Below, in pieces: positions 21,651 to 25,116 of a stretch of 25,116 nucleotides of DNA. Numbering within the stretch: the stretch's first letter is position 1; every line of letters begins with the position of its first letter. Below the pieces are notes generated by a model. That model was not told the origin of the DNA and searched no databases. It was given only the letters and a program-made list of their open reading frames with translations. Origin of the DNA: Dehalococcoidia bacterium (GTDB taxonomy: Bacteria > Chloroflexota > Dehalococcoidia > Dehalococcoidales > JAUVZE01); the NCBI GenBank assembly GCA_004376435.1, contig SOJS01000080.1, positions 1 to 25,116 on the forward strand. The letters are read 5' to 3'. The position numbers were made by a program, and so were the translations under genes.

Positions 21651-23825
21651 TCAGGGGTGGCGGGGACGGGAAGGGCGGGCGTCGCGTTGCTTTCGAAACG
21701 GGTAGTTTGATGAGCCCCTTACCTCGCCGTCAGCCAGTTGGGATGGCTCTTCCAGCAACGCTCGTCGTGACAATTTTACCTTGCCCATGCTGTCAATATC
21801 AATCACCTTAACCGTAACCTCGTCGCCCACTCTAACTATATCCTCAACCTTACCTACTCGGTAGTCAGCCAGCTCGCTAATGTGAACCATACCATCTTTG
21901 CCGGGCAGAATTTCCACAAAAGCGCCGAAAGGCATGAGGCGGGTTACCTTGCCGGTATAGATAGTGCCAACCTCTATGTCTTTAGTTAGGTCTTCAATGA
22001 TTTTAATGGCTTTATTGGTGGCGGCTTCATCAGGTGAGCCGATAATCACCGTGCCATCATTCTCAATATCAATGGTCGTTTTCGTCTCTTCAATAATTGA
22101 CCTGATTGTCTTGCCGCCGCTACCAATGACAGCGCCAATTTTATCCGGGTCAATCATTAATTTGTGCATTCTTGGTGCGTAGCGGCAGATTTCAGGTCGG
22201 CTGGAGCTGATGGTCTGCCCCATTACCTCCAGGATTTTCAGGCGAGCCTGGCGGGCTTGGTCTAGCGCCTCTTTTATGATTTCAAGGCTTATTCCCTTGA
22301 GTTTTATATCAAATTGTAGTGCCGTAATGCCTTCACTGGTGCCGGCTACCTTGAAGTCCATATCGCCGTAGGCATCCTCTAGTCCTTCAATATCAGTTAA
22401 AATAGCGTATTTATCATTCTCTCCCGTAACCAAGCCTATCGCCACCCCGGCTACGGCTCTCTTTATCGGTATGCCGGTATCCATTAAAGATAGGCTTGAG
22501 GCGCAGACACTGGCCATTGAGGTGGAGCCGTTTGAGCTTAAGACCTCGGAGACGAGGCGGATAGTGTAGGGGAAGTCTTCATCTCTGGGCAGCACCGGGG
22601 CAATGGCTCTTTCAGCCAGGGCACCATGACCAATCTCGCGGCGACCGGGTGTGCCGATGCGCTTCACCTCACCACTGGAGAAGGGCGGGAAGTTGTAGTG
22701 GTGGATAAAGCGCTTTGACTCCTCTATCCCCAGCCCGTCAAGAGGCTGTTCCTTCTTGATAGAACCCAGCGTGGTGATGGTGAGCACCTGTGTCTGACCT
22801 CTGGTGAAAAGGGCGGAGCCATGGGTGCGGGGCAGCAGGTCCACCTCGCAGCTGATGGGTCGGATATCGCTAAGGCCACGGCCATCAACACGCTGCCCCT
22901 TATTTAGGATATTATTTCTGACCTCGGCGCTAACTCTTGACTCAAAAGCGGCTAGGATATCCTCTTCAGAAAATTTCTCGCCTAAGCTCTCCACCAGCTC
23001 TTTCTTGAGGCTATTGAGTGCCGTCTCACGCTTTGATTTCTCTGGCTGGTTTAAAGCCTGAGCCAGAGCGCCATTAACTATGGGCGACATGGCGGCTACC
23101 AACTCATCGTTAATCTCAATAACCGGGGCTTCCAGCTTGGGCTTGCCATAAGCCTGCACCAGCTTCTCCTGGAGCTTGATAATCTCCTGATTTGCCTCGT
23201 GCCCGAGCTCAATTGCCTTGATAACAGTATCCTCTGAGGCCTCACTGGCTCCTGCCTCTACCATCACTATTGCCTTTTTAGTGCTGACGACGACAAGGTC
23301 AAGCCGGCTATCTTCAAGCTGGGCTAGTGTTGGGTTTAATGCCAGCTCATCGTTAATATAGCCAATGCGAACGGCTGCCACCGGACCATCAAATGGCATT
23401 TCCGACATAGATAGGGCAGCTGAGCCGCCGATAACCGCCAGAATATCAGGGTCGTTTTCCTGGTCAGCAGAAAGGACGGTAATCACTAGCTGAATGTCAT
23501 TACGCCACCCCTTGGGCAGCAGTGGGCGCAGTGGGCGGTCAGTAAGACGGCTGGCTAGGGTTGCCTCCTGACTGGGACGCCCCTCCCTTCGGATAAAGCC
23601 GCCGGGAATTTTGCCAGCGGCATATAGCCTCTCTTCATAGTCAATGGTCAGCGGTAGAAAGTCCACCCCCTCCCGCACATCCGGACTTAAACAGACAGTA
23701 ACCAGAACCACGGTGTCCTGGTAGCGGACGGTTACCGCCCCATTTGCCTGTCCGGCGAGCTTGCCGGAATCTATAACAAGCTTTCTACCGCCAAGTTCTA
23801 GTTCAAAGGAATTAGGTTTTGTCAC
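21651..23825 (-). CDS. pnp: Polyribonucleotide nucleotidyltransferase (PNPase)
   Basis: This 724-residue trimeric 3'-to-5' phosphorolytic RNase acts in mRNA decay. Two RNase PH-like domains (about 10-230 and 310-540) flank an all-helical linker. FFxRRE-type RNA-binding loops are present as GFIRREGRPS in the first half and GTPGRREIGHGALAERA in the second. A KH domain includes IGAVIGSGGKTIRSI (about 558-572), and an S1 domain follows (VGTIYTGKVTRLMPFGAFVEI). The last 25 residues are Arg/Pro/Ser-rich. A TTG at 23837 is in frame, but GTG at 23825 has GGAGG five bases before it, so I start there. It lies 16 bases after rpsO, the widespread rpsO-pnp pair. Confidence 0.97.
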   Translation of the reverse strand: MTKPNSFELELGGRKLVIDSGKLAGQANGAVTVRYQDTVVLVTVCLSPDVREGVDFLPLTIDYEERLYAAGKIPGGFIRREGRPSQEATLASRLTDRPLRPLLPKGWRNDIQLVITVLSADQENDPDILAVIGGSAALSMSEMPFDGPVAAVRIGYINDELALNPTLAQLEDSRLDLVVVSTKKAIVMVEAGASEASEDTVIKAIELGHEANQEIIKLQEKLVQAYGKPKLEAPVIEINDELVAAMSPIVNGALAQALNQPEKSKRETALNSLKKELVESLGEKFSEEDILAAFESRVSAEVRNNILNKGQRVDGRGLSDIRPISCEVDLLPRTHGSALFTRGQTQVLTITTLGSIKKEQPLDGLGIEESKRFIHHYNFPPFSSGEVKRIGTPGRREIGHGALAERAIAPVLPRDEDFPYTIRLVSEVLSSNGSTSMASVCASSLSLMDTGIPIKRAVAGVAIGLVTGENDKYAILTDIEGLEDAYGDMDFKVAGTSEGITALQFDIKLKGISLEIIKEALDQARQARLKILEVMGQTISSSRPEICRYAPRMHKLMIDPDKIGAVIGSGGKTIRSIIEETKTTIDIENDGTVIIGSPDEAATNKAIKIIEDLTKDIEVGTIYTGKVTRLMPFGAFVEILPGKDGMVHISELADYRVGKVEDIVRVGDEVTVKVIDIDSMGKVKLSRRALLEEPSQLADGEVRGSSNYPFRKQRDARPSRPRHP

Positions 23826-23841
23826 AAAATCCTCCAAAACC

Positions 23842-24105
23842 TTATTTGCGCAGACCGAGTTTGGTAATCAGGCTGTGGTAACGCCCGACATCCTCTCGGC
23901 TCAGATAAGATAGTAGCCGCTTTCTCTGCCCCACCAGCTTGATTAGCCCGCGCTGGGTATGGTAATCATGGCGGTTAGCCTTCATATGTTCGGTCAGTTG
24001 GTTTATCCTTTCCGTGAGCAGGGCTACCTGAACCTCGGTTGAGCCGCCATCTTTTTCGTGGTGTTGAAAATTTTTTATGATTTCCTGCTTCTTTTCTTTG
24101 TCCAA
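23842..24105 (-). CDS. rpsO: 30S ribosomal protein S15
   Basis: This 87-residue primary 16S-binding protein starts assembly of the platform and contacts 23S rRNA in a subunit bridge. Conserved blocks are KEKKQEIIKNFQHHEKDGGS, then EVQVALLTERINQLTEHM, RHDYHTQRGLIKLVGQRKRLLSYL and the end HSLITKLGLRK. TTG at 24105 with AAGGGG six bases before it gives the standard length. The frame is open to another TTG at 24129, which has no ribosome binding site and would add eight atypical residues. It heads the pnp-dapB-asd-dapA transcript behind an extended -10 promoter. The leader of about 45 bases could hold the S15 feedback site known for this gene in other bacteria, but I cannot fold it convincingly. 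Confidence 0.97.
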   Translation of the reverse strand: MDKEKKQEIIKNFQHHEKDGGSTEVQVALLTERINQLTEHMKANRHDYHTQRGLIKLVGQRKRLLSYLSREDVGRYHSLITKLGLRK

Positions 24106-24155
24106 ATTATGCCCCTTATTACTTGACAACCATTAAGTATATCACAAGACAAGAA

Positions 24156-24184
24156 ATTATAGCATAAGTCTGGTTAACTGTAAA
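24156..24184 (-). promoter_or_regulatory. Extended -10 promoter of rpsO-pnp-dapB-asd-dapA
   Basis: On the minus strand TTTACA (24179-24184) and a perfect TATAAT (24156-24161) are exactly 17 bases apart, with TG one base upstream of the -10. It lies about 50 bases before the rpsO start and is the only clear promoter for the whole five-gene run. Confidence 0.8.
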
Positions 24185-24224
24185 TGAAGCTTCAGAGCCC
24201 CTTTTTTGTGTCCCTAACGCCACC

Positions 24225-24253
24225 TTGCCAGAATGTTGAAATTATAGTAAAAT
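24225..24253 (+). promoter_or_regulatory. Promoter of fabF
   Basis: TTGCCA (24225-24230), a 17-base spacer and TAAAAT (24248-24253) lie about 65 bases before the fabF ATG. It is divergent from the rpsO promoter. Each hexamer has one mismatch to consensus. Confidence 0.6.
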
Positions 24254-24317
24254 TTGTAACTAACCATTAAATTTGGACTTTTTAAAAAATCAGCAGCTTC
24301 TGGAGGTGATTAACGGG

Positions 24318-25116
24318 ATGAAGACAGGTGATAATTCCAGAAATAGGGTTGTGGTTACCGGTATCGGTGTTCTCTCCCCCCTTGGTCTGGACATGTCCAC
24401 TACCTGGCAGGGGGCTATTGCCGGTAAATCTGGCATTGACTACATAACCCTTTTTGATGCTGAGAATCTGGAGACTAAGTTCGCCGGTGAGGTGAAGGGA
24501 TTTGAGCCGACTAACTATATTGACCGTAAGGAAGCCCGCCGCATGGACCGCTTTGCCCAACTGGCAGTAGTGGCCGCTCTTCAGGCAGTGGAGCAATCAG
24601 GGCTCAAGATTGACGCCAGCAATCAGAACGACATTGGTATCATAATTGGTAGCGGCATTGGCGGTTTAACCACTCTCTTTGACCAGATTAAGCTGATGCT
24701 GGAAAAGGGGGCAGATAGAGTGAGCCCCTTCCTGGCACCAATGATGATATCTGATATGGCGGCTGCCCAGGCATCTATAACACTGGGCATTAAAGGACTG
24801 AACCTGTGTACTACATCAGCCTGCTCCAGCGGTTCGGATGCTATCGGCGCTGCCTGTGAACTCGTCAGACAGGGTGATGCCCAGGCGATGATTGCCGGCG
24901 GTAGTGAGGCAATAATAAACGCCATCGGCATTACCGCCTTCAGTGCCCTCAGAGCAATCTCAACCAGAAACGATGCTCCCCAGCAGGCTTCCCGTCCCTT
25001 TGATGCCCAACGCGACGGCTTTGTCATTAGTGATGGCGCCGGCATCCTTGTCCTGGAAAACCTTGCCCATGCCCCAAAGCGGGGGGCAGCCATTCTGGCT
25101 GAAATCGTAGCCTATG
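24318..25116 (+). CDS. fabF: 3-oxoacyl-ACP synthase II (KAS II), 3' end outside the window
   Basis: This condensing enzyme elongates fatty acids by joining malonyl-ACP to acyl-ACP. The window holds the first 266 residues of an expected 410 or so, with no stop. The N-terminus RVVVTGIGVLSPLG (10-23) and IGIIIGSGIGGL (106-117) are typical of KAS I/II. C169 in TTSACSSGS is the catalytic cysteine, and AGGSEAIIN and RPFDAQRDGFVISDGAGILVLE follow. The two catalytic histidines should lie beyond the edge. GGAGGTGAT eight bases before the ATG is a strong ribosome binding site. FabF is the best fit, but a polyketide-type ketosynthase cannot be excluded without the neighbours. Confidence 0.9.
   Translation, partial: MKTGDNSRNRVVVTGIGVLSPLGLDMSTTWQGAIAGKSGIDYITLFDAENLETKFAGEVKGFEPTNYIDRKEARRMDRFAQLAVVAALQAVEQSGLKIDASNQNDIGIIIGSGIGGLTTLFDQIKLMLEKGADRVSPFLAPMMISDMAAAQASITLGIKGLNLCTTSACSSGSDAIGAACELVRQGDAQAMIAGGSEAIINAIGITAFSALRAISTRNDAPQQASRPFDAQRDGFVISDGAGILVLENLAHAPKRGAAILAEIVAY

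Noticed and set aside
24106..24129. Earlier TTG start of rpsO
   Set aside because: It has no ribosome binding site and would add residues not seen in S15. TTG at 24105 has AAGGGG in place.
24282..25093. Minus-strand frames of about 100 and 156 residues at the right end
   Set aside because: They are antisense to fabF, which shows clear ketosynthase motifs on the plus strand and runs off the window.
1..25116. CRISPR array, insertion sequence, prophage or defence system
   Set aside because: I found no regularly spaced repeats, transposase, integrase or phage genes, and no nuclease or effector cluster. The window is mainly housekeeping.

Overview
The window reads as chromosomal DNA of a Dehalococcoidia-like member of the Chloroflexota, at roughly mid-range GC. 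This placement is an inference from gene content and order, not from a marker-gene tree. The supporting points are a run rpsO-pnp-dapB-asd-dapA facing purA, an actinobacterial-style ino1/pimA-like/CDP-alcohol phosphotransferase cluster, an HspR-type heat-shock operon, and a free-standing 46-residue zinc-ribbon protein of the DUF5679 type. I see no insertion sequence, prophage, CRISPR array or defence island. Almost everything is housekeeping, and the unusual material lies in regulatory DNA, a few divergent proteins and the inositol-lipid cluster.

Layout. From 1 to about 8.6 kb nearly every gene is on the minus strand. Read in the direction of transcription they are a pckA-like gene, then dnaJ-hspR-clpC behind a consensus promoter with repeated operator-like sites, a VTT/DedA-type membrane protein, a small methyltransferase, tRNA-Ala(GGC), a 500-base structured gap that ends in an intrinsic terminator, and pilT. 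From 8.7 to 13.7 kb the plus strand carries nusA-ylxR-infB-rbfA-truB. A strong extended -10 promoter and a leader terminator precede nusA, and rimP is missing from its usual place. A small zinc-ribbon gene follows with its own overlapping promoters and an ideal ribosome binding site. A PHP-family phosphoesterase (minus) then diverges from ino1, a pimA-like glycosyltransferase, a CDP-alcohol phosphotransferase and purA (all plus). purA meets dapA head-on, two bases apart. From 18.9 to 24.1 kb the minus strand holds the operon rpsO-pnp-dapB-asd-dapA, and fabF (plus, cut by the window edge) diverges from rpsO.

How the genes fit together. The central block makes translation and transcription factors (NusA, IF2, RbfA, TruB). 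rpsO and pnp add ribosome and RNA-decay functions, and asd, dapB and dapA supply the aspartate-to-lysine/diaminopimelate branch. dnaJ-hspR-clpC is a self-regulated protein quality-control operon. ino1, the CDP-alcohol phosphotransferase and the PimA-like enzyme together suggest phosphatidylinositol (phosphate) synthesis followed by mannosylation.

Many genes start with TTG or GTG. I moved several starts to positions set by Shine-Dalgarno sequences: pilT, the CDP-alcohol phosphotransferase, asd, pnp, rpsO, ylxR, truB, purA and the PimA-like gene.
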